Shown here in pieces: positions 52,772-60,895 of a stretch of DNA of 64,000 bases; within the stretch, counting starts at the first letter, position 1; the number at the start of each line of letters is the position of its first letter. The notes under the pieces are model-generated. The model was given only the letters and a program-made list of their open reading frames with translations. It had not been told where the DNA came from and ran no database searches. The DNA comes from Rhodoferax ferrireducens (GTDB taxonomy: Bacteria; Pseudomonadota; Gammaproteobacteria; Burkholderiales; Burkholderiaceae_C), in NCBI RefSeq assembly GCF_003347515.1, contig NZ_QEII01000312.1, positions 1 to 64,000 on the forward strand, read 5' to 3'. Position numbers and translations under genes: made by a program.

Positions 52772-53853
52772 GCACGCCCTTGTGCGTCGGAAAGCGCATT
52801 GGCCATTTGCACCATGGCGCGGGCAATCGCCCCCACCGGCAACACTTGTTGCACGGCGCCGGACTCAATAGCCACACGGTTCATGCCGTAAATGACCGAC
52901 GTCGCCTCGTCCTGAGCAAGTGTCATGCCCCCTCTTTCGCGGATGTGTGCGATACCCTTGGCGCCATCGTGGCTCATGCCGGTCAGAATGATGCCAATCG
53001 CCTGGTGACCGAAAACGTCGGCGACGGAATTGAGCAGCACATCGCAACTGGGGTGAAAAACATCGCGCTGGCCACGCGCCAGCAAGGTAATGCGCCGTGT
53101 CGGCGTCACGCTGAAATGGCGTTCGGAGGGTGAAATATGGACCACGCCCGCTTGCAACAAGTCGCCCTCGGCAGCCAGGCGCACCGGCAGCCGGCATATA
53201 CCCCCCAACCACTCAGCCATGCCGCCCGCAAAACCATCTGAAATGTGCTGGGCGATGAGCACCGGACAAGGAAAGCCGGACGGCAGCGCTGACAGAATCT
53301 GCGCCAGCGCCTGCGGACCACCGGTCGAGCAGGCGATGGCGAACACATGGCGGTAAGAGGCGGGGCCTGTGGTGAGCGCTGTCGAGAAGGGCGGTGGAGC
53401 CGCTGGCAATTCCGGCGCGCGTGTATTGGAATCCGCCACCGGGGCCTTGCGCGGGCGCAGCCGGGTGATCACTGACACGCCCGCCAACAAGCGTACCTTG
53501 GCCACAAAATCTGCCACCGCCTGCGACCCCAGCTCGGGCTTGCCCACCACTTCGAGTGCGCCGCGCCCCACGGCTTCGAGTGCGCGGTGGGCATCGGCGA
53601 CACTGCTCACCACGAGGATGGGCACCGCCTTGCTGCACATGATTTCGTCAATGGCCTCCAGACCGCTCATGACCGGCATTTCGAGGTCCATGGTGATGAG
53701 GGCGGGCTTGAATTCGCGGGCGAATTCGACCGCTTCGCGGCCATTGCGCGCCTCGCCGACGACTTCCATATCGTCCTCAGCTTCCAGAAAACTGCGCAGC
53801 AGCCCGCGTGCCAGGCTGCTGTCGTCAGCAATCAGGACCCGGATGCGTTTCAT
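52768..53853 (-). CDS. cheB: Chemotaxis methylesterase CheB
   Basis: This 361-residue protein couples a receiver (VLIADDSSLARGLLRS; LITMDLEMPVMSG) to a methylesterase domain. The catalytic triad is visible as Ser in IACSTGGPQAL, His in LIAQHISDGF and Asp in LTGMSHDGAKGI. It shares one base with the stop of the upstream MCP gene and overlaps cheR by four. Confidence 0.94.
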   Translation of the reverse strand: MKRIRVLIADDSSLARGLLRSFLEAEDDMEVVGEARNGREAVEFAREFKPALITMDLEMPVMSGLEAIDEIMCSKAVPILVVSSVADAHRALEAVGRGALEVVGKPELGSQAVADFVAKVRLLAGVSVITRLRPRKAPVADSNTRAPELPAAPPPFSTALTTGPASYRHVFAIACSTGGPQALAQILSALPSGFPCPVLIAQHISDGFAGGMAEWLGGICRLPVRLAAEGDLLQAGVVHISPSERHFSVTPTRRITLLARGQRDVFHPSCDVLLNSVADVFGHQAIGIILTGMSHDGAKGIAHIRERGGMTLAQDEATSVIYGMNRVAIESGAVQQVLPVGAIARAMVQMANALSDAQGRA

Positions 53854-55586
53854 CAGCCGGCCCGTTGCACACCGGGTAATTGCGACGCATCGGTGGCCGT
53901 CAATCGGAAGCGCTTGATCAGTTCGCTCAACTCCAGCGACATGGATGTCATCTCGGTACTGATACGGGACACCGAGGCGATGGCCTGGCTGGTCTGCGAG
54001 CTGGCGGTCACGATCTCGCGCAGGGCAATCACCACCTGGTCGCTGGCGGTTTTTTGCTGCTGGGTCGAAATGGAAATCTGGCGCGCCGCGTTACGCGTCT
54101 GGCTGGCCGCCGCGACCAGGTCGTCCAGATCGCGCACGGTGCTGGTACTGGCCTGCATGCCGGTCTGAATGGTTGTTGCCCCCTTTTCGGACGTGATCAC
54201 GAGCCGGCTGATCGAGCCCTGTATCTCTTCCACCTTGGCTTCGATATCGCCGGTGGAGTCGGTCACGCTGTCCGCCAGGCGCCGTATTTCGCCGGCAACG
54301 ACCGAGAAGCGCCGGCCCGCATCGCCAGCGCTGGAGGCTTCCAGTGCGGCATTGAAGGCGATCAGCTTGGTCTGATCGGCGATGTTATTGATGATTTCCA
54401 TGACCTTGCCGATCTGCCTCGATTTGGCCCCGAGCTGGACAATCTCCTCCAGGTTGTGCTGGTTATCGGTGCGAATGTCCTCCATGCGTGCCAGCACGGT
54501 GCCCATCGCCTCCGACCCCTTCTTGCTCTTCTCCCAGGTCTGGTTGGCGATATCCGCCACCGAGCCCGAATGCTCAGCGATCTGGGTCGAGGACGCGGAA
54601 AGCTCCTCCATCGTGGAGGTGATCTCTGTCACCGACGAGGCCATTTCCCCGACGGCAGCGGCCATCGACTGCGACATGCCCTGCTGGTACTCGGTACTCC
54701 TCGCCACCATGCCGGCGGTGTCTTGCAGGTGCAGGGCCGCATCGGCCAGAACGCGAATGCTGCGCTCGACATTGCCGATCACCGTCGCCAGGCTGCCCCG
54801 CATGCTTTTCATCGCGGCGAGCAGACTGGTCTCGTCGCCGGCCTTGGTCTTGATGTCAACGGTGAGGTCGCAGTCGGCAATGGCATGGGCAATGCGCGCG
54901 GCATAGTCTGGCTCGCCACCGAGACTGGCCAGCAGGCTGCGCGAAATGAGCACCGCGACCGTCACGGCACCGCCAAGCGAGCCGATCAATATCAGCAGCA
55001 GCAAAACGGTATCCCACTCAATGCGCGCACGGGCGGCGGCTTCGTCGTCGGCGTTGCGCTTGTTGGTGAACTGCACCACCTGGTCGACGGCCTGACGATG
55101 CGCTTCATAGTGCTGCCGCATGCGTGTCATGGCGATGACCGCCTCGGCACGCTCGCCCTTCAACAAAGCAGGGATGAATTCACCAAAAGCGCTTTTGTAA
55201 AAGGCAACGGCCGGCTCATGGGCCTCCTTGAGGAACATCTTGACCAGATAGTCCTCCAGCCCCTCCTTGAGCCAGAAGGCGTGACGCGTGTCGTATTCAG
55301 CACGCAAGGTTTTCAGCCGTTCGGTCAGCTGGTTCTGCTCGGTCTTGTCGAAGGCCTCAAGCAATTGCATTGACACCAGATAAGACTCGATGATGTATTC
55401 CGGCGGCGGCAGGATGTCCGCCACCAGATCCTTGCCCTGAACAATGCGTTGGTAGAGGGGGCCATTGATCTTCAATTCGTTCAGCGTCTTGAACGACCAG
55501 GCACCGTAGACGGCGAAGCCGATGGTGATGAAGGCAATCAGCACGGCGAAGCGATGCGATAGTTTCAGTCGGCTGAACGAACTCAT
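53853..55586 (-). CDS. Methyl-accepting chemotaxis protein of the Wsp-like operon
   Basis: This 577-residue receptor has an N-terminal membrane helix (about 12-32), a periplasmic ligand domain (about 33-190, with LPPPEYIIESYLVSMQLL), a second helix (about 192-214) and a cytoplasmic signalling domain. The hairpin tip reads IADQTKLIAFNAALEASSAG, differing from the usual motility-type tip, which fits an alternative-function class. There is no C-terminal CheR-docking pentapeptide. It is the first gene of the operon MCP-cheB-cheR-cheA-REC-DGC-cheW-cheW-like. An inverted GTCAGC/GCTGAC motif lies in its leader (55637-55665). Confidence 0.9.
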   Translation of the reverse strand: MSSFSRLKLSHRFAVLIAFITIGFAVYGAWSFKTLNELKINGPLYQRIVQGKDLVADILPPPEYIIESYLVSMQLLEAFDKTEQNQLTERLKTLRAEYDTRHAFWLKEGLEDYLVKMFLKEAHEPAVAFYKSAFGEFIPALLKGERAEAVIAMTRMRQHYEAHRQAVDQVVQFTNKRNADDEAAARARIEWDTVLLLLILIGSLGGAVTVAVLISRSLLASLGGEPDYAARIAHAIADCDLTVDIKTKAGDETSLLAAMKSMRGSLATVIGNVERSIRVLADAALHLQDTAGMVARSTEYQQGMSQSMAAAVGEMASSVTEITSTMEELSASSTQIAEHSGSVADIANQTWEKSKKGSEAMGTVLARMEDIRTDNQHNLEEIVQLGAKSRQIGKVMEIINNIADQTKLIAFNAALEASSAGDAGRRFSVVAGEIRRLADSVTDSTGDIEAKVEEIQGSISRLVITSEKGATTIQTGMQASTSTVRDLDDLVAAASQTRNAARQISISTQQQKTASDQVVIALREIVTASSQTSQAIASVSRISTEMTSMSLELSELIKRFRLTATDASQLPGVQRAG

Positions 55587-55834
55587 GGTGCGATCCTTAA
55601 TTCTTTGGCGGGCGTCGATGGTTTCAGGTCTTTTCGGTCAGCTCGCACGGGCTGACACCGCTGACATACTTACAAATTATTACATGCACCCTACCCAGTA
55701 GCCACTGGCGCGAGGACGATCCCCGGCAACCCAGGCACCGGCCGCAATCGCGTCAAGGTCTGCAACCGGGGGCACATGCAAGTTGTGCGCCAGGGAACGG
55801 ACTCCATGGTGGTGCCCCGCGCCTGAACCGGAAT

Positions 55835-56865
55835 CTAGGCCCGGATCAGGTGATCAAAGGCGCTGAGCGCGGCCTTGGCGCCGTCGCCAGCGGCAATGAT
55901 GATCTGCTTGAACGGCACGGTGGTCACATCACCGGCGGCAAACACACCGGGCAGCGAGGTCTGGCCGCGTGCGTCCACGATGATCTCGCCGTGTTTGCTG
56001 AGTTCGATCGTGCCCTTGAGCCATTCGGTGTTGGGCACCAGACCGATTTGCACAAACACACCTTCGAGCTCGATGTGCTGGGCCTCACCGCTGGTGCGGT
56101 TGGTGTACTTCAGGCCGTTGACCTTCTGGCCATCGCCGGTGATCTCGGTGGTCTGTGCGTGGGTGTGGATGCTCACATTGGCCAGGCTCTTGAGCTTGTT
56201 CGCCAGCACGGCGTCGGCGCGCAGCTGGGTGTCAAACTCAATCAGTGTCACGTGCGCCACCAGGCCGGCCAGATCGATCGCAGCTTCCACGCCGGAGTTG
56301 CCGCCGCCAATCACGGCGACGCGTTTGCCCTTGAACAGCGGGCCATCGCAGTGCGGGCAATAAGCCACGCCGTGGTTTTTGTACTGCTGCTCGCCCGGCA
56401 CGTTGACATTGCGCCAGCGCGCGCCAGTGGACAGGATGACGGTCTTGCTCTTGAGTGAGCCGCCGTTGGCCAGCCGCACCTCGATCAGGCCGCCGGGCTG
56501 TTTGGCCGGGATCAGCTTGTCGGCGCGCTGCAGGTTCATGATGTCGACGTCGTAGGTGCGGACATGGGCTTCGAGCGCGGCGGCGAATTTGGGACCGTCG
56601 GTCGCCACCACCGAGATGAAGTTCTCGATGCCCAGCGTGTCATTGACCTGGCCGCCAGACCGGTGCGGATGCCCTTGCGTGCCGCATACACGGCGGCGGC
56701 AGCGCCAGCCGGGCCACCACCGACGATCAACACGTCATACGGGGCGCGGGCCGAGAGCCGGGCGGCGTCGCGGGCGGCGGCACCGCTGTCGAGTTTGCCG
56801 ATGATCTCTTCGATCTCCATGCGGCCGGAACCAAACACCTCGCCATTGAGGAAGATGGTGGGCAC
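55835..56865 (-). pseudogene. ahpF: Truncated, frameshifted ahpF (alkyl hydroperoxide reductase subunit F)
   Basis: AhpF is an NAD(P)H-dependent flavoprotein that reduces AhpC. Here only the end of the N-terminal domain (PTIFLNGEVFGSGRMEIEEI) and the thioredoxin-reductase-like part remain. The FAD motif YDVLIVGGGPAGAAAA is intact, the redox-active pair is present in GVAYCPHCDGPLF, and the C terminus is complete (VFAAGDVTTVPFKQIIIAAGDGAKAAL). About 160 N-terminal residues are missing, cut off where chemoreceptor sequence begins (56858-56868). After GIRTGL (about 56660) a small deletion removes the conserved ERFG segment and shifts the frame into GQVNDTLG. Two disabled frames (55835-56611 and 56536-56865) result, so it is unlikely to function. 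Confidence 0.88.
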
Positions 56866-57140
56866 GGCACGTCAGGTTAGCACGCTCATTGCCGAAATCC
56901 ACACGGCCACCGCCGAGCATGCATGGGCATCTCGCACATCAACGAGGCGCTGGCGCATATCGAGGGCCTGACACAGCAGAACACCGTGCTGGTCGACGAC
57001 CTCTCCACCTCGGCGGGCGCACTGGAACTCCAAGCTGGTGCGGTGGCCGATGCGATGCGCGTGTTCCGCCTGAGCCGCCATGATGGCGTCGACACGCCGG
57101 ACGCGGTGGCGCTGCGCCGGGAGATGAAGCGGCAGCGTCC
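56858..57140 (+). repeat. Direct repeat 2: broken chemoreceptor end
   Basis: It is the partner of 45812-46108, in the same orientation. Homology starts within GTGGGCAC, which is shared by the ahpF fragment and the chemoreceptor sequence. Confidence 0.85.
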
Positions 57141-57219
57141 GGCCACCCCTGTTAGTCCTGAGATGCACAGCAAGCCGCCGCGGCTGGCAGCGAGCCCGGC
57201 ACAACCAAGAACAAGTTGA
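56858..57219 (+). pseudogene. 3' fragment of a PAS/Aer-like chemoreceptor gene
   Basis: The translated sequence matches the last 95 residues of the chemoreceptor at 44459-46108: ARQVSTLIAEIHTATAEHA, then after a one-base deletion near 56928 ISHINEALAHIEGLTQQNT, ending DAMRVFRLSRHDGVDTPDA. It lacks the FRLSRLSRH duplication (9 bases) of the full copy. There is no start or sensor region. It abuts the broken 5' end of ahpF, marking a recombination junction. It also forms direct repeat 2. Confidence 0.85.
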
Positions 57220-57280
57220 TTGACAGTGAGAGTGAGGGCCGCGCCCCGAACCGGGCCAGCTTCTTGCTTGTAATTCGGGC

Positions 57281-58915
57281 ATGGACCCCACCCTGACACC
57301 GCCCCCCTTGCCGGACCCACCATGGCGCGCGCAGGAACTCCTGCTGATGCGCGAAGTCATTCGCCTGATCGGCAAGAGCCTGGCGCCCGGCGTGGTGCTG
57401 CGCGAGATGCTGCATTTGATGTCTGAGTTGCTCGGCCTCAACCGCGGCCGGATCGTCCTGGCCGATCAGGATGACAGCGCCAAAGGCGGTTATGCGAACA
57501 CCGCCCGCATCTGCTTCGCCTACGGCCTGACCCAGGCCGAGATGGCGCGCGGCGTCTACGCCCCGGGCGAAGGCATCACCGGCCGGGTGCTGGCCACCGG
57601 CCAGCCGATGCTGGTGCAGGACATTGATGCCGAGCCCCAGTTTCTGGCCCGGGCCGTGCCGCGCGACCAGTTGCCGCAGGAGACCGTGGCCTACCTGGCG
57701 CTGCCGATTGACGTGAACGGCCAGACCGTGGGCGTGCTGGCCTGCCACCGCATTCGCAGCCGACTGCGCCACTTGAATGACGACGTGGCGCTGCTCAAAA
57801 TCTTGGCCACGCTGGCCGGGCAGGTGCTACAACTGCAAGGCCTGATGCAGGAAAAAACGCGGGCGCTGGAGACCCGCAACGTCCTGCTGACCCACGCGCT
57901 CGATGCGGCGGCGGTGCGCTACGGCATCATTGGCACCTCGTCGGCCCTGTTGCAGGCCATCGACGAACTTGAACGCGTCTCGCAGGCGCAGGCCAGCGTG
58001 CTGCTGCTGGGCGAATCGGGCACCGGCAAGGAACTGTTTGCGCGCGCCCTGCACCTCTCCAGCCAGCGCCGCGACGCCCCGTTCATCAAGGTCAATTGCG
58101 CCGCCATTCCCGACACCCTGTTCGAGTCCGAGCTGTTTGGCTACGAGCGCGGCGCCTTCACCGGCGCCGCCAGCGCCCGCACCGGCTGGTTCGAGCAGGC
58201 GGACCGCGGCACCATCTTTCTGGACGAAATCGGCGACATGCCGCTGGCCATGCAAACCAAACTCTTGCGCACCCTGCAGGAAGGTACCATCGTGCGACTC
58301 GGGGGCAAAAGCGAAATCAAGGTCGACGTACGGTTGGTGGCGGCCACCCACCGCGATCTGGAAACCGAAGTCGCCAACGGCACTTTCCGGCGCGACCTGT
58401 TTTACCGTCTCAACGTCATCCCGATCCGGCTGCCCAGCTTGCGTGAGCGGCGTGAGGACATCCGCACCCTGGCCGTGCACTTCATGAACCGCGCCAACCA
58501 GGCCAACCAGCGCAACGTCTATCTGTCGCCCGCTGCGCTCACCCGGCTGGAAGAACATCCCTGGCCCGGCAATATTCGCGAACTGGGCAACGTGATCGAG
58601 CGCATGGTGCTGCTGGCCGACAGTCCCATGGTGTCTGCGACCGAGCTGGAGCGGTTTTTGCCGAGTGAAAGCGCGGGCACGCTCAATCTATTGGCGTCCG
58701 CGCCAGTGCCTGCCAGTACCCCCGGCAACCCGCCGCCCCGCACGCTCGCGGCGCCGCTGGTGCGGGACTACCTGCCGGCGCACTCCCACACCCTTGAAGA
58801 GCTGCAAGAGACGCTCGCCCTGCACCGGGGCAACCAGTCGCGCGCCGCCCAGGCATTGGGCCTGACGGTGCGCCAATTCAGCTATCGCTTGCGCAAGGGC
58901 GCGCCGGGCGGGTGA
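57281..58915 (+). CDS. Sigma-54-dependent activator with GAF domain (NifA/VnfA-type)
   Basis: This 544-residue enhancer-binding protein has an N-terminal GAF domain (about 25-190; VYAPGEGITGRVLATGQP resembles NifA/VnfA sensors), an AAA+ domain (about 215-450) with Walker A GESGTGKELFA, the sigma-54 contact loop GAFTGA and Walker B GTIFLDEIGDM, and a C-terminal Fis-type helix-turn-helix (NQSRAAQALGLTVRQFSYRL). It faces a consensus sigma-54 promoter and a perfect palindrome just downstream, so it most likely activates the next operon. The signal sensed is unknown; a NorR-type (nitric oxide) or redox role is only a possibility. Confidence 0.9.
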   Translation: MDPTLTPPPLPDPPWRAQELLLMREVIRLIGKSLAPGVVLREMLHLMSELLGLNRGRIVLADQDDSAKGGYANTARICFAYGLTQAEMARGVYAPGEGITGRVLATGQPMLVQDIDAEPQFLARAVPRDQLPQETVAYLALPIDVNGQTVGVLACHRIRSRLRHLNDDVALLKILATLAGQVLQLQGLMQEKTRALETRNVLLTHALDAAAVRYGIIGTSSALLQAIDELERVSQAQASVLLLGESGTGKELFARALHLSSQRRDAPFIKVNCAAIPDTLFESELFGYERGAFTGAASARTGWFEQADRGTIFLDEIGDMPLAMQTKLLRTLQEGTIVRLGGKSEIKVDVRLVAATHRDLETEVANGTFRRDLFYRLNVIPIRLPSLRERREDIRTLAVHFMNRANQANQRNVYLSPAALTRLEEHPWPGNIRELGNVIERMVLLADSPMVSATELERFLPSESAGTLNLLASAPVPASTPGNPPPRTLAAPLVRDYLPAHSHTLEELQETLALHRGNQSRAAQALGLTVRQFSYRLRKGAPGG

Positions 58916-58931
58916 AACGCGCCCTCATTTT

Positions 58932-58961
58932 TGTCTACAAAATGTCGCCATTTTGTAGACA
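58932..58961. promoter_or_regulatory. Perfect 13-base palindrome, likely upstream activator site
   Basis: TGTCTACAAAATG and its exact reverse complement CATTTTGTAGACA are separated by TCGC. It lies 128 bases before the -24 element, a normal distance for an enhancer-binding protein. It might double as a hairpin after the activator gene, but no T-run follows. Confidence 0.75.
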
Positions 58962-59014
58962 GTAGGACTCGACCCGGCGACCTCTGCTGGAGACAACACT
59001 TAAGTTGCTCATCT

Positions 59015-59072
59015 TTTAATAGCTTCTTACGCATAAAGCATAAGGGCTAGAGGCACTTTTCTTATAAATTTA
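59015..59072 (+). repeat. Short interspersed element, copy 5 (between palindrome and promoter)
   Basis: TTAATAGCT, 19 bases, GGGCTAGA, then a TTTTCTTATAAATTT tail. It fills much of the spacer between the putative activator site and the sigma-54 promoter. Confidence 0.85.
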
Positions 59073-59088
59073 TCGGAGCATCAGATGA

Positions 59089-59103
59089 TGGCACGGGGGT
59101 TGC
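59089..59103 (+). promoter_or_regulatory. Sigma-54 (-24/-12) promoter
   Basis: TGGCAC, five G residues, TTGC matches the consensus TGGCAC-N5-TTGC exactly. It lies 46 bases before the OsmC-like start. Confidence 0.88.
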
Positions 59104-59148
59104 GATAGGTAAGACAGGCATCTGCCTTCAACCGATCAAGAGGATTCC

Positions 59149-59712
59149 ATGACCACCGCTGAAACCACGGCCCCCGTACAAACCGTCAAAGCTTACCTGC
59201 GCCCGATTGATGCGCAGGGCCTGGCTGCCTTTGCTGAAAAAGGCCGCAACAACCCGGCCTCGCGCGGCACCAACAAAGTCCACACCGTCATGGAAGGCCA
59301 GTACCGCTCACTGAGCCAGGTAGGCCAGCACGCCCCCGTGGTGGTGGATGAACCGCTGCACCTGTTTGGCCAGGACACGGCGCCGGCGCCCGGCGAAATC
59401 GTGCTGTCGGGTCTGGGCGGCTGCCTGGCCGTGGGCATCACCGCGGTGGCCACCTGGAAGCAGGTCAAGCTGACCAAACTCGAAGTATTTCTGGAAGGCG
59501 ACATCGGCAACCCCGCCGCCTGGGGCGCCGGTGGCGCCTTGCAAAAGCTGCCGTCCGAGATGGGCTTCCAGGCGATCCGGGTCAAGGTGTTGGTGGAAGG
59601 CGATGCGCCGCGCGAAGTACTCGATGAGATCGTGCGGCATGCCAACTTCTACTCGCCCGTGGCCAACTCGATGCGCAATCCGATTCCGTTCGAGATCAGC
59701 CTGGCTGATTGA
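59149..59712 (+). CDS. OsmC-family protein with a single conserved cysteine
   Basis: This 187-residue protein belongs to the OsmC/Ohr fold family of thiol-dependent peroxidases. The first cysteine is in LSGLGGCLAVGITAV. The second, normally in a CPVSN-like motif, is replaced by serine in NFYSPVANSMRNPIPFE. No other cysteine is present, so the standard disulfide cycle is impossible. It is the first gene after the sigma-54 promoter, followed after 40 bases by the acyl-CoA-dehydrogenase-like gene. Function may be a one-cysteine peroxidase, a thiol carrier, or binding only. Confidence 0.85.
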   Translation: MTTAETTAPVQTVKAYLRPIDAQGLAAFAEKGRNNPASRGTNKVHTVMEGQYRSLSQVGQHAPVVVDEPLHLFGQDTAPAPGEIVLSGLGGCLAVGITAVATWKQVKLTKLEVFLEGDIGNPAAWGAGGALQKLPSEMGFQAIRVKVLVEGDAPREVLDEIVRHANFYSPVANSMRNPIPFEISLAD

Positions 59713-59752
59713 TGAGTCGTCACCCCACATCGCCCATTCCGAGGACCTCACC

Positions 59753-60895
59753 ATGAACCCAGCCGATCTTCCCCCCGAAGTGACTGCCGCACCGGCGCTC
59801 GCGGCCGACACCCTGCTGGCCGCTGTGCGCGCGCTGGCACAAGGACCGCTGCAGCAACAGGCGGACGCCATTGATCGCCAGGGCCACTACCCGCACGCCG
59901 TACTGAAAGAGTTGGCAGCACTGGGGGCGATGAGCGTGCACCTGGACGCGCCGATGGGGGCGGGCGACTTTTTCCTGGCGATCCAGGCCATGGCGGAGGC
60001 CTCGCGCGTGTGCGGCGCCACCGGTTTCATGATGTGGTGCCAGGCGGTGTGCGGCCTGTACCTGCAGCAGTCGGGCAACCCGGCCCTCATGGGTGAAGCG
60101 CTGCAGCGGCATGTTGGCGGCCTGGGGATGGGCGGCACCGCCTTGTCCAACCCGATGAAGAGCTATGCGCAGATCGAGAGCCTGCTGCTCAAGGCCACCC
60201 CAGTGGACGGTGGCTACCTCATCAACGGCACGCTGCCGTGGGTCAGCAACCTGCAGGCCGACCACTACTGTGGCGCGATTGCAGCGGTGATGGAGAGCGA
60301 CACGGAAGTCATGTTCTTGCTGCGCTGCAACGCCCCCGGCGTAGAAATGCGCGAATGCCCGAGCTTCTCCGCCATGGAAGGCACGGGCACTTATGCCCTG
60401 CGCCTGAAGGACTGTTTCATTGGCGCGGACGACATCATTGCCGACCCGGCCAAACCGTATATCGCCCGCATCCGCGCCGCCTTTGTCATGCTGCAATGCG
60501 GCATGGCCGTGGGTATCACCCAGGGCGCCATCGACTCCATGTGGGCAGTGGAGTCGCAGCTGGGCCATGTGAACCAGTACCTCGAAGACCGCCCCGACGC
60601 GGTGCAGGCCGAGCTCGATGCGCTGGAGGCCCGCGTCCAGAAAATGGCGCAGACGCCGTTCAACACCTCCACCGAATTTTTCATCGACGTGCTCGATGCC
60701 CGCGCCCACGGTGCCGAGCTGTGCCTGCGTGCCACGCAGTCGGCCTTGATGCACCAGGGCGCGCGCGGCTACCTGATGAGCTCGGACGTGCAGCGGCGCG
60801 TGCGCGAGGCGCACTTTGTCGCCATCGTCACGCCCGCCATCAAGCACCTGCGCAAGGAAATCGCACGGCTGAGCACCGAGGAGATGCCCGCATGA
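59753..60895 (+). CDS. Acyl-CoA dehydrogenase-fold flavoprotein
   Basis: This 380-residue protein has the three-domain acyl-CoA dehydrogenase layout: an N-terminal helical domain (HYPHAVLKELAALGAMSVHL), a beta domain (GGYLINGTLPWVSNLQADHY) and a C-terminal helical domain (GMAVGITQGAIDSMW). I do not see the usual catalytic glutamate in a standard context, so it could be a dehydrogenase on an unusual substrate or a flavin-dependent monooxygenase like SfnB/DszC relatives. GAGGA precedes its ATG. The next gene overlaps it (ATGA) and encodes a rubredoxin reductase, hinting at electron transfer between them. Confidence 0.85.
   Translation: MNPADLPPEVTAAPALAADTLLAAVRALAQGPLQQQADAIDRQGHYPHAVLKELAALGAMSVHLDAPMGAGDFFLAIQAMAEASRVCGATGFMMWCQAVCGLYLQQSGNPALMGEALQRHVGGLGMGGTALSNPMKSYAQIESLLLKATPVDGGYLINGTLPWVSNLQADHYCGAIAAVMESDTEVMFLLRCNAPGVEMRECPSFSAMEGTGTYALRLKDCFIGADDIIADPAKPYIARIRAAFVMLQCGMAVGITQGAIDSMWAVESQLGHVNQYLEDRPDAVQAELDALEARVQKMAQTPFNTSTEFFIDVLDARAHGAELCLRATQSALMHQGARGYLMSSDVQRRVREAHFVAIVTPAIKHLRKEIARLSTEEMPA

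Noticed and set aside
55637..55665. GTCAGC / GCTGAC / GCTGAC motif cluster in the leader of the Wsp-like MCP gene
   Set aside because: The six-base arms are short and no regulator is known to link to them; left as a note only.
58932..58961. Palindrome read as a terminator of the activator gene
   Set aside because: No T-run follows, and its distance to a consensus sigma-54 promoter fits an activator site better.
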